64,000 bases of DNA from Burkholderia sp. D-99 (GCF_011605345.1 NZ_JAAOXM010000001.1:682001-746000), one strand, 5' to 3'. Shown: positions 48,110-57,298, counted from the first letter of the stretch. Notes: generated by a model not told the origin, from the letters alone. Numbers and translations are program-made.

Positions 48110-49411
48110 ATGTCGAATCTCATCGTCCACGGCGGCACTCCGCTGCGCGGGGACATCAAGCCGTCCGCGAACAAGAACGCCGTCCTGCCGATTCTGTGCG
48201 CTACCCTGTTGACCGATCAGCCGCTGCGCCTCATCGGCGTGCCGGATATCACCGACGTGCGCAAGATCCTCGACATCTTCCGCACACTTGGCAGCGACGT
48301 GTCGGTCGACTTCACGACGGGCCTGCTCGAACTCCACCATCGCAACACGAAATTCGATCCGGCCGTCCACCGGCTGCCGGAAGCGATGCGCTCGTCGATC
48401 ATGCTGATCCCGCCGCTGCTCGCGCGCTTTGGCGTCGCGCGTCTCGAGAACGACGTGAAAGGCTGCACGCTCGGCGTGCGCGAGATCGATCCGCACGTCG
48501 AGGTGTTCGAGCGCTTCGGCGCGCACATCGAGCGCACGCCCGATTCGCTGATCGTCCGCACCGACGGCCCGCTGACGGCCAACGATCACTGGCTCGACTA
48601 CGCGTCGGTGACGACCACCGAGAATTTCGCGCTGTGCGCGACCACCGCGAACGGCACGTCGACGCTGATGAACGCCGCGTCCGAGCCGCACGTGCAGGAG
48701 TTCTGCCAGTTCCTCGCGATGATCGGCGTCGCGATCGAGGGTATCGGCACATCGCGGCTCTGCGTGACGGGCGGCCGCAAGCTCGGCGGCGGCGAGTTCC
48801 GCTTCGCCGAGGATTTCCACGAGATCGCGACGTTCCTCGCGCTCGGCGCGATCACGGGCGGCGACATCACGGTGCGCAACTCGTCACCCGAACACTTCCC
48901 GCTGATCGACCGCACGTTCGCGAAGTTCGGCGTCAACGTCACGCACCGCGACGGCTGGTCGCGCGCGGAACGCGACGGCCCGCTGCGCGTGCGCCGGCCG
49001 TTCACACAGAACATCCTCACCAAGGTCGAAGCCGCGCCGTGGCCGTACCTGCCGGTCGACCTGCTGCCGATCTTCATCGCGCTCGGCGTGCGCGCGGAAG
49101 GCAGCGCGATGTTCTGGAACAAGGTCTACGACGGTGCGCTCGGCTGGTCCGGCGAACTGTCGAAGTTCGGCGCGCACGTGCTGCTGTCCGATCCGCACCG
49201 GCTGATCACGTTCGGCGGGCTGCAACTGACGCCGGCTCGCGTCGAGAGCCCGTACATCATCCGCGTCGCAATCGCGCTGCTGATGGTGGCCGCGAGTATC
49301 GAAGGCCGCTCGGAAATCATGAACGCGCTGCCGATCCGCCGCGCGCATCCGCATTTCGTCGAGAACCTGCGCTCGGTCGGCGCGAACGTCGAATGGACGA
49401 GCAGCGAGTAA
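48110..49411 (+). CDS. murA: UDP-N-acetylglucosamine 1-carboxyvinyltransferase (divergent MurA)
   Basis: A 433-residue EPSP-synthase-fold enzyme transferring enolpyruvate to UDP-GlcNAc, the first step of peptidoglycan synthesis. Substrate-binding Lys22 and Asn23 (ANKNAVLP) are at the E. coli positions, and catalytic Cys119 is in KGCTLGVREIDP where the usual text is GCAIGARPVD. The usual arginine of that loop is retained. The surrounding core is divergent, and it sits alone rather than in the usual murA-hisG context, so a second copy likely exists elsewhere. ATG 48110 begins the family sequence. Confidence 0.87.
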   Translation: MSNLIVHGGTPLRGDIKPSANKNAVLPILCATLLTDQPLRLIGVPDITDVRKILDIFRTLGSDVSVDFTTGLLELHHRNTKFDPAVHRLPEAMRSSIMLIPPLLARFGVARLENDVKGCTLGVREIDPHVEVFERFGAHIERTPDSLIVRTDGPLTANDHWLDYASVTTTENFALCATTANGTSTLMNAASEPHVQEFCQFLAMIGVAIEGIGTSRLCVTGGRKLGGGEFRFAEDFHEIATFLALGAITGGDITVRNSSPEHFPLIDRTFAKFGVNVTHRDGWSRAERDGPLRVRRPFTQNILTKVEAAPWPYLPVDLLPIFIALGVRAEGSAMFWNKVYDGALGWSGELSKFGAHVLLSDPHRLITFGGLQLTPARVESPYIIRVAIALLMVAASIEGRSEIMNALPIRRAHPHFVENLRSVGANVEWTSSE

Positions 49412-49420
49412 GACCCTGAC

Positions 49421-49451
49421 GGTACGGCGCACGCCACACGAGCGCCGTACC
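49421..49451. terminator. Bidirectional stem-loop between convergent genes
   Basis: GGTACGGCGC and GCGCCGTACC pair perfectly over 10 bp with an 11-base loop, ten bases past the murA stop. The gene on the other side (49511) converges on it. No T run on either side, so it may act as a Rho-dependent or transcript-end hairpin. Confidence 0.5.
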
Positions 49452-49510
49452 GCCACCCGCACCCGGTTGGCGGCTACACCGGCCGCCTCCTCCCGCCGCC
49501 CTCTCCCGCG

Positions 49511-50122
49511 TTACTCACCGCCCCCGCAATCGGCATCGCCGGCGCCCATGTGGTCGAACCCGTAGAGCATCACGGCCGTCGTGCCGCGCGCGGGGTTGCT
49601 CGGGCGCTTCGCCAGGCTTTCGTCGAGCGGGGCCGACGGATACTGGACACTCGTGTCCATCAGGTTGTCCGGCGCCGAGCGCAACTCCGCTTCGGTCAGC
49701 TTGCGCCCTTCCGCGCGCGGCAGCCCGAACGCCTTGCGCACGTCCGCTTCGTTCCACGTCCCCTTGAGCGTGACGGTGACCATCTGCAGGTCGCCGTGCT
49801 CCCAGTCCAGCTCGACCTTCGTCGCGAGCGGATGCACGCTGGCCGCGAGCCGATCGGGGAGCGCCGGGCCTTCGTTGTAGACCTTCGTGTTCCCGCACGC
49901 ATCGCCGGTATTCCTGTACTTCTTCAGCGCGCAATTGAAGCGCTTGTCACGGTAGCCGAAGGTCGTTTCGACGTAGCAGCCGAATTTCGGTGACGTCATG
50001 CGCGGCCAGGTACGCACGTCGACGGTTGGCTTCGGGAGCATAGTGCCGGACGAAGGATTCGCCGCGGCAAGCAGCGGCACGGCCGCGACGAGCACGGCCA
50101 ACACGGATTCGCGAATTTTCAT
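49511..50122 (-). CDS. Exported protein of unknown function
   Basis: A 203-residue protein with a clean Sec signal peptide (SVLAVLVAAVPLLAAANP). The mature part has FGCYVETTFGYRDKRFNCALKKY and GDACGNTKVYNEG, with four cysteines suggesting disulfides in the periplasm, plus VELDWEHGDLQMVTVTLKG, a beta-strand run. I recognise no family. It follows the TonB-like gene by 27 bases on the same strand. Confidence 0.75.
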   Translation of the reverse strand: MKIRESVLAVLVAAVPLLAAANPSSGTMLPKPTVDVRTWPRMTSPKFGCYVETTFGYRDKRFNCALKKYRNTGDACGNTKVYNEGPALPDRLAASVHPLATKVELDWEHGDLQMVTVTLKGTWNEADVRKAFGLPRAEGRKLTEAELRSAPDNLMDTSVQYPSAPLDESLAKRPSNPARGTTAVMLYGFDHMGAGDADCGGGE

Positions 50123-50149
50123 TGTTGTATTCCAGTCGAGGCGGCGATT

Positions 50150-51103
50150 CTAGCGCGGCTTCGCCAGTGAGATCGTCCCTGCGATGTTGCGGAACAGCGG
50201 CAACGCTTTCGGCATGTCGTCCACATAGGTCGCGCACGTCAGGCTGATCCGGTAGTTCGGCGTATCGCCGAGCGCCATGTACAGCCTGACGCGCTCATGA
50301 TTGGGCCCGATCTTCGGCGAATACACGGTTTCCTGCCCCTTCACGCCACCGCCGAGGTCGATCGGCGTCACGCGCTCGATCACGCCGAAGATCGAAATCG
50401 TCGACTCGATCGACGCCTTCAGGTTGGCGATCGCCTCCGGTGAATTCAGATCGCGCTGCGATACGTCAGCCAGCGCGGCGGATTGCGACTTCAGTGCCAC
50501 CGCGCACAGGCTGTCCGATTTCTCCGCATAGCGCGGCACCGGTTCGGGATTCGTCACGTCGACGATCAACGGCATCGACGGCCGCGTACGCCGTTCTCCC
50601 ACCTGCAGCGGCGCCGGCACGGAGAACGACAGCCCCGTCTTCGCATCGGTGAACCGCCGCCCGTTGCCGGCATCCGGTTGCGCCGGGCCGAGATCGAAGA
50701 CGATCGGCACACTGAGCAGCATCGAATCCTCGGGCATGTCCGGCGAGAACGCCGGCACGTTCCCGCGCCGCAACGCAGCGATCGCCGCCTGATCCAGATC
50801 CGCATGGCCCGACGACTGCAGGATTTCCACCTGCGTCACCTTGCCGTCGCGGCCAATCCGCGCGCGCACGCGCGCCGTGACCGTTCCGGATGGCGGATGG
50901 CCCGACCCGGCCGGCATTTGCAGCCGCTGCAGGATCGCCTGCCTGGCCGCCACGGTCCATGCGTCCTGCGTTGCCGGCGCCTCCGACCAAGCCTGCGCCG
51001 CCGGCAGCGACGCCAACGCCAGCAACACGGCGCAGCGGGCAACCCCGCGAGCAATACGGCGGCCAATTGGCACGAGGAGATATCGGTTGTCGTTGTTGGT
51101 CAT
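50150..51103 (-). CDS. Periplasmic TonB C-terminal-domain protein
   Basis: A 317-residue protein. A signal-anchor-like N-terminus (ARCAVLLALASLPAAQAWS) is followed by a TonB-type domain: SGTVTARVRARIGRDGKVTQVEILQSSGHADLDQAAIAALR. It lacks the long Pro-rich spacer of true TonB, so it may be a periplasmic TonB-domain adaptor. The C-terminal ~170 residues (FTDAKTGLSFSVPAPLQV onward) are unrecognised. Linked to the exported protein at 49511. ATG 51103 taken, since the membrane segment starts soon after. Confidence 0.78.
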   Translation of the reverse strand: MTNNDNRYLLVPIGRRIARGVARCAVLLALASLPAAQAWSEAPATQDAWTVAARQAILQRLQMPAGSGHPPSGTVTARVRARIGRDGKVTQVEILQSSGHADLDQAAIAALRRGNVPAFSPDMPEDSMLLSVPIVFDLGPAQPDAGNGRRFTDAKTGLSFSVPAPLQVGERRTRPSMPLIVDVTNPEPVPRYAEKSDSLCAVALKSQSAALADVSQRDLNSPEAIANLKASIESTISIFGVIERVTPIDLGGGVKGQETVYSPKIGPNHERVRLYMALGDTPNYRISLTCATYVDDMPKALPLFRNIAGTISLAKPR

Positions 51104-51179
51104 GTTCCAGGCTCGCGGCACGCATCCAGCGTCGAATCATACAAGCCCACGCCATGCGCCGCGGCCAATCCGATTTGCG

Positions 51180-51189
51180 CGATAATCGC
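51180..51189. promoter_or_regulatory. Copy of the hppD-region 10-mer before the IclR gene
   Basis: CGATAATCGC, identical to the two repeats at 45636 and 45657, 48 bases before the IclR start. Confidence 0.55.
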
Positions 51190-51236
51190 CCACTCGCGCG
51201 CGATTGCCGCGCACCGAGGCGCCACCTTCCCCGACG

Positions 51237-52007
51237 ATGAAAAAGCCCGAACTCGATCGACGCGACTGGATCGCCGGCCTCGAAAAAGGTCTTGCGATCC
51301 TCGAGGCGTTCGACAGCCAGCACGCCCGCATGACGCCCACGCAGGCCGCCGCGCGCACCGGCCTTACGCGCACGGCCGCGCGGCGCTACCTGCTGACGCT
51401 CGAATCGCTCGGCTACGTGTACACCGACGGCAAGCTGTACGGCCTCACCCCGCGCGTGCTGCGGGTCGGCTGGTCGTACTTCGATTCGGCGAGGCTGCCG
51501 CGCTCGGTCCAGCCCTATCTGCAGCAATTGAGCGCGTCGCTGAACGAATCGGCGTATGTGAGCGTGCTCGACGGCTGGGAGCTCGTGTTCATCGCGCGCA
51601 ACGGCGTGTCGCGCGTGATGACGACCGGCTTCGTGCTCGGCGCGCGCGTGCCGGCGCCGCTCACGTCGCCGGGCGTCGTGCTGCTCGCCCATCATCCCGA
51701 TCGCGAAGCCGTGCGCGCGTGGCTCGACGACACCGAGCTGCCGCCGTTCACGCCGCACACGATCACCAACAAGGCGCGCCTGCTCGAACAGGTCGACCAG
51801 GCACGCGACGCCGGTTTCGCGGCGATCGAACAGCAATTGCAGGTCGGCGTGCGCGGGATCGCGGTGCCGCTGAAGAACCGTCACGGCGAAGTCGTCGCCG
51901 CGCTGAGCACGAACATGCCGATCGGCGCGGAGACGACCGACGCGGCCGTGCGGCGCGTACTGCCGCACCTGCAGGAAGCCGCGCTCGCGATGCTGAACGT
52001 GCTGTAG
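51237..52007 (+). CDS. IclR-family regulator (PcaR/PobR-like)
   Basis: A 256-residue regulator. The winged helix-turn-helix is TPTQAAARTGLTRTAARRYLLTLESLGYV, and the effector domain follows with SLNESAYVSVLDG, RNGVSRVM and GFAAIEQQLQVGVRGIAVPL. It resembles the group controlling aromatic-acid uptake and ring cleavage (PcaR, PobR). ATG 51237. The shared 10-mer in its promoter and at hppD/MFS suggests it regulates itself and that locus. Confidence 0.91.
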   Translation: MKKPELDRRDWIAGLEKGLAILEAFDSQHARMTPTQAAARTGLTRTAARRYLLTLESLGYVYTDGKLYGLTPRVLRVGWSYFDSARLPRSVQPYLQQLSASLNESAYVSVLDGWELVFIARNGVSRVMTTGFVLGARVPAPLTSPGVVLLAHHPDREAVRAWLDDTELPPFTPHTITNKARLLEQVDQARDAGFAAIEQQLQVGVRGIAVPLKNRHGEVVAALSTNMPIGAETTDAAVRRVLPHLQEAALAMLNVL

Positions 52008-52125
52008 CGCTAGTGTGCCGCCCACCCCGAACGGGCTCGACGATGCTTGCTGCGCCGCTTCATTGCTACGCGACGGATCACGCCCCGGCACCGAAACCGG
52101 CAGTCCCCGCGCGGGGATTTTCCCC

Positions 52126-54426
52126 TTACCCGATCCGCCACCACCGCGGCAGCAGGTCCCGCACTTCACGCCGCCGGTAACGGTCGTCGATCAGATGCAC
52201 GACGCCCTCGTCGTGCTCGGTGCGAATCACGCGCCCGGCCGCCTGCACGACCTTCTGCAAACCCGGATACAGGTACATGTAGTCGTAGCCGTTGCCGAAG
52301 CGCGCGTCCATCGCACGCCGCATCTGCTCGTTGACGTCGTTGACCTGCGGCAGCCCGAGCGTCGCGATGAACGCACCGATCAGCCGCTCGCCAACCAGGT
52401 CCACACCTTCCGAGAACGCCCCGCCCAGCACCGCGAAGCCGACGCCGCGCCCGCCCGCGTCGAAGCGCGCGAGAAACGCGTCGCGCTCGCTTTCGGTCAT
52501 GCCGGGCGCCTGCGCCCAGACGGGCACGTCCGGGTGCCGCGCCTGCATCAGCGCGACCACGCGCCCCAGATAGTCGAAGCTGCTCAGGAAACCGAGATAG
52601 TTGCCGGGCCGCGTCGCATATTGCGCGGCGATCAGGTCCACGATCGGTTCGAGCGAACGGTCGCGGTCGCGCCAGCGCGTCGACACGTGGCTCGCGACGC
52701 GCACCGTCAGCTGCTCGGCGCGGAACGGCCCGTCGACGTCGAGCCAGCCCGTGTCGCCGGGCAGCCCGAGCGTGTCGCGGTAGAAATGAAACGGACTCAG
52801 CGTGCCCGAGAACAGCACGGTCGCGCACGCGGCTTCGTAGCGCGGTGCGAGAAAGCCGGCCGGAATCACGTTGCGCACGCAGAGCGTCGACTGGACGCGG
52901 CGCCGGCGGCCGGCCGACGCAACGCCGTCGAGCGCCGGCTGGCGCGGCATCGGTTCGCCGTTCAGCGTCACGTCGAAGATCGACGCGCTGTCGAACGCTT
53001 CGGCGAGCACGCCGAACTGGATCGCCTCGAAATGAAACCGCAGCAGCGCGTCGCCGTTCGCGCGCGGCGCATCGGCCAGGTGTTCGCCGATCGCCGCGAC
53101 GAGGTTCTGCACGGCCGACACGATCGGGCCCGGTATCTCCGGATACGCCACATAACGCTCGGCCTGCGCGCGATTGACCGTGCCCCATGCGCGGGCGAGC
53201 CGGTCGAAGGCCTTGCGCAGCGCCGCGGGTGCGGCTTCGCGCGCGGCCGAGAATGCGAACGGATCGAGCGATGCGCTGTACATCTTGCGCGCACGGTCGA
53301 GCAGGTTGTGCGCTTCGTCAACGAGCACGCCGACGCGCCACTGGTTCTGCTGTGCGAGCGTGTGCAGCATCGCGCTGCCGTCGTAGTAGTAGTTGTAGTC
53401 GCCGATTACCATGTCGGACCAGCGCGCGAGCTCTTGCGACAGGTAGTACGGGCAGACGTCGTGCGCGAGCGCGGCCGCGCGCACCGTGTCGCGGTCGAGC
53501 AGCCCGGCCTCGATCGCCGCGTCGCGTGCGGCCGGCAGGCGGTCGTAGAAACCTTTCGCGAGCGGGCACGATTCGCCATGGCACGCGCTGTCGGGATGCT
53601 CGCACGCCTTGTCGCGCGCGACGAGTTCCAGCACGCGCAGCGGCAGCGCAGGTGTGCCGGCGCCGAGTGTCGCCGCCGCTTCGAGCGCGAGCGCACGGCC
53701 GGGCGTTTTCGCGGTGAGGAAGTACACGTGGTCGAGCTCGCCTTCGCCGCACGCCTTCAGCAGCGGAAACACGGTGCCAAGCGTCTTGCCGATGCCGGTC
53801 GGCGCCTGCGCCATCAGGCAACGATCGTCGCGTGCCGCGCGATAGACGGCCACCGCCAGCTCGCGCTGGCCGCTGCGGAACTGCCCGTGCGGAAACGCGA
53901 GCGCGCGCAGTGCCGCATCACGTGCCGCACGGTGGGCCGTCTCGCGCTCGGCCCAGCCGACGAAGCACGCGCACTGCTCGGCGAAGAACGCCGCGAGATC
54001 GGCCGCCCCCAGCGTTTGCGTCAGCACCGTCTCGCGCTCGGACACGATGTCGAAGTAGACGAGCGCGACGTCGATTTCCGGGAGGCCGCGCGCGTCGCAC
54101 ATCAGGTGCGCGTAGACCTTCGCCTGCGCCCAGTGCAGCGCGCGGTGGTTGGCTGGCATCGCGTCGAGGCTGCCGCGAAAGGTCTTGATTTCCTCGAGGC
54201 GGTTCGCCACCGGATCGTAGCCGTCCGCGCGGCCGCGCACAGTGAGCGTGCCCCACGTGCCCGTCAGCGCAATCTCGGTTTCATAGCGTGCGCCGCGGTT
54301 CGAGGTGACCGCTCCGTGGCCGGCGATCCCTTCGAGCGCGGTCGGCGCGGGCGTGAAGCGCAAGTCGAGATCGCCGCGCCGCGCGGTGAACTCGCACATC
54401 GCTCGGACCGCGACGACGTAGCTCAT
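52126..54426 (-). CDS. Iron-sulphur DNA helicase (DinG/XPD type) with N-terminal nuclease-like domain
   Basis: A 766-residue superfamily 2 helicase. Residues ~1-160 look like a PD-(D/E)xK nuclease fold: ADGYD at 68-72, EEIKT at 78-82 and a QAKVY motif at ~101. Then come Walker A APTGIGKT (208-215) and four cysteines for the 4Fe-4S cluster (ACEHP, SACHG, ESCPL, DVCPYY). Motif II DEAHN and the C-terminal LGGAFSEGVDLVGE plus QAAGRVIRTEHD motifs complete it. The ATG overlaps the upstream nuclease gene's stop as ATGA. The pair is likely a DNA-crosslink or recombination repair machine. Confidence 0.9.
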   Translation of the reverse strand: MSYVVAVRAMCEFTARRGDLDLRFTPAPTALEGIAGHGAVTSNRGARYETEIALTGTWGTLTVRGRADGYDPVANRLEEIKTFRGSLDAMPANHRALHWAQAKVYAHLMCDARGLPEIDVALVYFDIVSERETVLTQTLGAADLAAFFAEQCACFVGWAERETAHRAARDAALRALAFPHGQFRSGQRELAVAVYRAARDDRCLMAQAPTGIGKTLGTVFPLLKACGEGELDHVYFLTAKTPGRALALEAAATLGAGTPALPLRVLELVARDKACEHPDSACHGESCPLAKGFYDRLPAARDAAIEAGLLDRDTVRAAALAHDVCPYYLSQELARWSDMVIGDYNYYYDGSAMLHTLAQQNQWRVGVLVDEAHNLLDRARKMYSASLDPFAFSAAREAAPAALRKAFDRLARAWGTVNRAQAERYVAYPEIPGPIVSAVQNLVAAIGEHLADAPRANGDALLRFHFEAIQFGVLAEAFDSASIFDVTLNGEPMPRQPALDGVASAGRRRRVQSTLCVRNVIPAGFLAPRYEAACATVLFSGTLSPFHFYRDTLGLPGDTGWLDVDGPFRAEQLTVRVASHVSTRWRDRDRSLEPIVDLIAAQYATRPGNYLGFLSSFDYLGRVVALMQARHPDVPVWAQAPGMTESERDAFLARFDAGGRGVGFAVLGGAFSEGVDLVGERLIGAFIATLGLPQVNDVNEQMRRAMDARFGNGYDYMYLYPGLQKVVQAAGRVIRTEHDEGVVHLIDDRYRRREVRDLLPRWWRIG

Positions 54427-56117
54427 GCGGACAGGCCTGCCGCTTCGGCGTGCGCGACGTCTGCGCCGGCCCACTCGACATCGATCACGCGCACCGGAAT
54501 GCCGTGCGCGACGCAGTACGCGAGCCAGCGCGTCTGATTGTCCTGCAGGCGGTCGCCGGGGCCTTTCACCTCGACGAGTTCGTAGCGGCGCTCGCCGGGC
54601 CAGAAGCGGACGAGATCGGGCAGCCCCGAACGGTTGCTGCGGATATCCGCGAGCAGGCGCGTGAACCACAGCCGCAAATGCGCGGGCGGCAGGCAGGCAA
54701 GCGCCTCATCGAGCAGTTCGTCGGTCAGCACGCCCCAGAACACGAACGGGGATTGCAGCCCCGCCTTCGTCGCGAAATGCCGGCGGATCGTGTCGCGATA
54801 GGCGCCCGAATCGAGTTGCGCGAAGCACGCGGCGAACGCGTCCGCTCGGCGCGCGGCGAAATCGGGCGCGTGCAGGTCGGCCGGGCCGCGCTGGAACGGA
54901 TGGAAGAACGCGCCGGGTATCGCGGCGAACACGGGTTCCCAGCACAGCAGCCCGAACAGCGAATTGATCAGCGTGTTTTCGACGTAATGGACCGGCGAAG
55001 CGGGTTGCGCGAGATGGTCCCGCACCGCGAATTCGACACTGACGAACGCTTCGGGGCGCGCGAGCACGAGTGTTTCACGCGGCACGTCCGCCGCCGCGGC
55101 CGCGCGTTCGACGCGCTGGCCGAGCCGGCGCTGCAGGCGCGGCAGCATGCGCTCGACACGCTGGCGCTCCTCGTCGCTCTCGAAAGCGCCGCGCGCATCG
55201 AGCGCCAGCGCGAGCGCATCGTCGTCACGTCCGCAGCGTTCGAGCACGCGGATGCGCCGATGGCGGCTGCCGGGCCATGCGCTGCGCACATACGCGTCGA
55301 GCGCGCCGGCCCAGTCGGCCCGGCGCTCGCACGTCTGCCCGAGCGCGAACAGCAGCTTCGCGCGACGCGTCGCGAGCCACGGCTGCGCGCAGCCGACCGC
55401 GTCGATCGCGTGCACCAGCTCGTCGAACGGCAGATCGTCGGGCCATGCGTCGAGCGCTTCGCGGCACGTCTGCAGCGCGAGATACGCGTCGACGTCGCCA
55501 CGCTGCTGGAACGCGCGCGACGACGGTGCGATCGGCACGCTTTCGTACTGGAACACGCCGAGATCGGCGAGCACGAACTCGCTCCAGTCCTGGTGGAGAT
55601 TGCCGAAGAACATCAGGCGCAGCCGGTCGCACAGCGCGCCGACCGTCACGCGCAGCACGCGGTCGCCGGCCTGCGCGCACCACGCGTCGAGCGGTTGCGC
55701 GAGGTCGTGCGCGGGCCGCAGCCGTTCGAGCCATTCAGGCTTGCGCTCGCCCGCATGCGCGGCGAGTGCCGGGAAGATCCGCAGCAGATCGGCCTTGGTC
55801 GACAGCGCGAACAGTTCGTCGAGCGTCAGCGCGGGCGCCGGATCGACCCAGCCGAGTTCGACGAGCGGCGCGGCTGCTTCGAGTGCGCAGCCGATTTCGT
55901 CGTACACGAGCTTGCTGGCGCGGAAGTCGGACCCGTTGCGCATCAGCATCCGGACGAGCAGCGCGCGCGACGTTTGCGGCAGCGCGGCAAACTGCCGGAC
56001 GAACGCGTGCTCGTGCGCGTCGAACAGGTCGTCGTAACGCGCGCCGAGCCAGGCCAGCGCGCGTTCGAAATTGGTCAGGTAGTAAAACGCCGGGGGCGTC
56101 GGCGAAGCAGGCGTCAC
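54423..56117 (-). CDS. FAN1-type VRR-NUC structure-specific nuclease
   Basis: A 564-residue bacterial FAN1 homologue. The C-terminal VRR-NUC nuclease (~residues 490-550) keeps the catalytic GLPDLVRF and VEVKGPGDRLQDNQTRWL. The N-terminal ~450 residues are the helical SAP/TPR-like DNA-binding part (FYYLTNFERALAWL, RALLVRMLMRNGSDFRASKLVYDEIG). Human FAN1 and Pseudomonas Fan1 cut DNA near interstrand crosslinks. The start is GTG 56117. A LexA-type box lies just upstream, and the helicase gene overlaps its end. Confidence 0.92.
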   Translation of the reverse strand: MTPASPTPPAFYYLTNFERALAWLGARYDDLFDAHEHAFVRQFAALPQTSRALLVRMLMRNGSDFRASKLVYDEIGCALEAAAPLVELGWVDPAPALTLDELFALSTKADLLRIFPALAAHAGERKPEWLERLRPAHDLAQPLDAWCAQAGDRVLRVTVGALCDRLRLMFFGNLHQDWSEFVLADLGVFQYESVPIAPSSRAFQQRGDVDAYLALQTCREALDAWPDDLPFDELVHAIDAVGCAQPWLATRRAKLLFALGQTCERRADWAGALDAYVRSAWPGSRHRRIRVLERCGRDDDALALALDARGAFESDEERQRVERMLPRLQRRLGQRVERAAAAADVPRETLVLARPEAFVSVEFAVRDHLAQPASPVHYVENTLINSLFGLLCWEPVFAAIPGAFFHPFQRGPADLHAPDFAARRADAFAACFAQLDSGAYRDTIRRHFATKAGLQSPFVFWGVLTDELLDEALACLPPAHLRLWFTRLLADIRSNRSGLPDLVRFWPGERRYELVEVKGPGDRLQDNQTRWLAYCVAHGIPVRVIDVEWAGADVAHAEAAGLSA

Positions 56118-56129
56118 GGGGATTGATCA

Positions 56130-56145
56130 CTGTACATTTGTACAG
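56130..56145. promoter_or_regulatory. LexA (SOS) box before the FAN1-helicase operon
   Basis: CTGTACATTTGTACAG is CTGT-N8-ACAG with perfect dyad arms CTGTAC/GTACAG, the classic LexA consensus. It lies 12 bases before the GTG start and just downstream of a TATGAT -10 candidate (56157-56152 on the minus strand), so LexA would block transcription start. Confidence 0.82.
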
Positions 56146-56213
56146 GTCGGAATCATATCAAATGTGACGGGAAATGCCCCACGCCCGATCGGCGCCCTGC
56201 TGCCCGGCCGCGG

Positions 56214-57092
56214 TCAGAACTGGTAATTCACCGACATGTCGAACACGCCGTTGGTCGACTGCTGCGTGATCGGGCTGCGCGCGGCGCGGCCGACGAGCTG
56301 CTCGATCGCGCCGTCGATCGTGACGAACCAGTGCTTGTTCACGAACCAGGCCATGGTCACGCCCGCGCCGAACGACTTGAGCCCGGCCCCCGACGAATAG
56401 GCCGGCAGCCCCGAGCGCGCGGCGGCGCCCTGGCTCACGCCGAACCAGCTGTTCATGTAGCGCGAATCGGCGAACGACACGGTCGGCCCGGCGAACCAGA
56501 AGAAATGCTCGTTGCTGCCCGGCAGCGGCATGTACGCGGAAAAATCGCCGACCCAGCCGTTCGAGCCACCGATGCTGCGGCGGATATCCGCGCGCAGCAC
56601 GAGCGGAAACTCCTTCGAGATCACGTAATCGGCCGCCAGTTTCATCACCGGCGCCGCGTTGATGTTGTCGAGGCCGTTCAGGTGCTCGGTATCGTCGGCC
56701 GAACGACGCCCGAGGTCGTAACCGACGGACAGGCTCACGCGCCAGTTCGGCCCGCGCAGCACGTTCGCGCCGAGCCCCTCGCCCGTCGACAGGAAGAACA
56801 GGTCGCGATAGCGGACGTCGAGATTCGGGCCGCCCAGCACGCGATAACGGTCGGAGCCCGCATAACGCGGCTGCAGCGTCATCGCGGCGCCCACGCTGAT
56901 ATCCCAGGTGGAAATGTTCGGGTCGTACAGTTTTTCGAGCGGCACACCCGCCGAGTATTGCCACTCGCCGAGCGGCGAAGGTGTCTGGGCTGACGCATCG
57001 CGGGCGCCGGCCGCGGCGAGCGCCGCGCAGGCCGACACACCGGAAACGAACCGGCGTGTGCCGGGCGACAGCAAAGGGCGAGCAACAGTCAT
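56214..57092 (-). CDS. MipA/OmpV-family outer-membrane protein
   Basis: A 292-residue exported beta-barrel. Signal peptide with Tat-like arginines (TRRFVSGVSACAALAAAGARDASA), then repeated amphipathic strands such as WDISVGAAMTLQPRYAGSDRYRV, NWRVSLSVGYDLGRR and GVTMAWFVNKHWFVTIDGA. It ends in an aromatic residue (SVNYQF) as outer-membrane barrels do. MipA-like proteins scaffold peptidoglycan hydrolases or act as porins. ATG 57092; the longer frame from 57236 is not supported. Confidence 0.87.
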   Translation of the reverse strand: MTVARPLLSPGTRRFVSGVSACAALAAAGARDASAQTPSPLGEWQYSAGVPLEKLYDPNISTWDISVGAAMTLQPRYAGSDRYRVLGGPNLDVRYRDLFFLSTGEGLGANVLRGPNWRVSLSVGYDLGRRSADDTEHLNGLDNINAAPVMKLAADYVISKEFPLVLRADIRRSIGGSNGWVGDFSAYMPLPGSNEHFFWFAGPTVSFADSRYMNSWFGVSQGAAARSGLPAYSSGAGLKSFGAGVTMAWFVNKHWFVTIDGAIEQLVGRAARSPITQQSTNGVFDMSVNYQF

Positions 57093-57298
57093 CAAGGCGG
57101 TCCCCGTCGGTTGCGCGAAACGAACCTGAAGGAAAGCGTTTTGCGCCCCTTCGGCTGCAGCGGCTACCAGGCTGCGGCGCGAACGTAGCGCGCGCTGAAT
57201 TAACGGACATCCTACGCGACACACACGCGGACGCAAAGCGCCCGCTGCGCGCGGGCACTTTGCCGTACGCCTGGATCGACCGGTGAAGCGTAGTGGAA

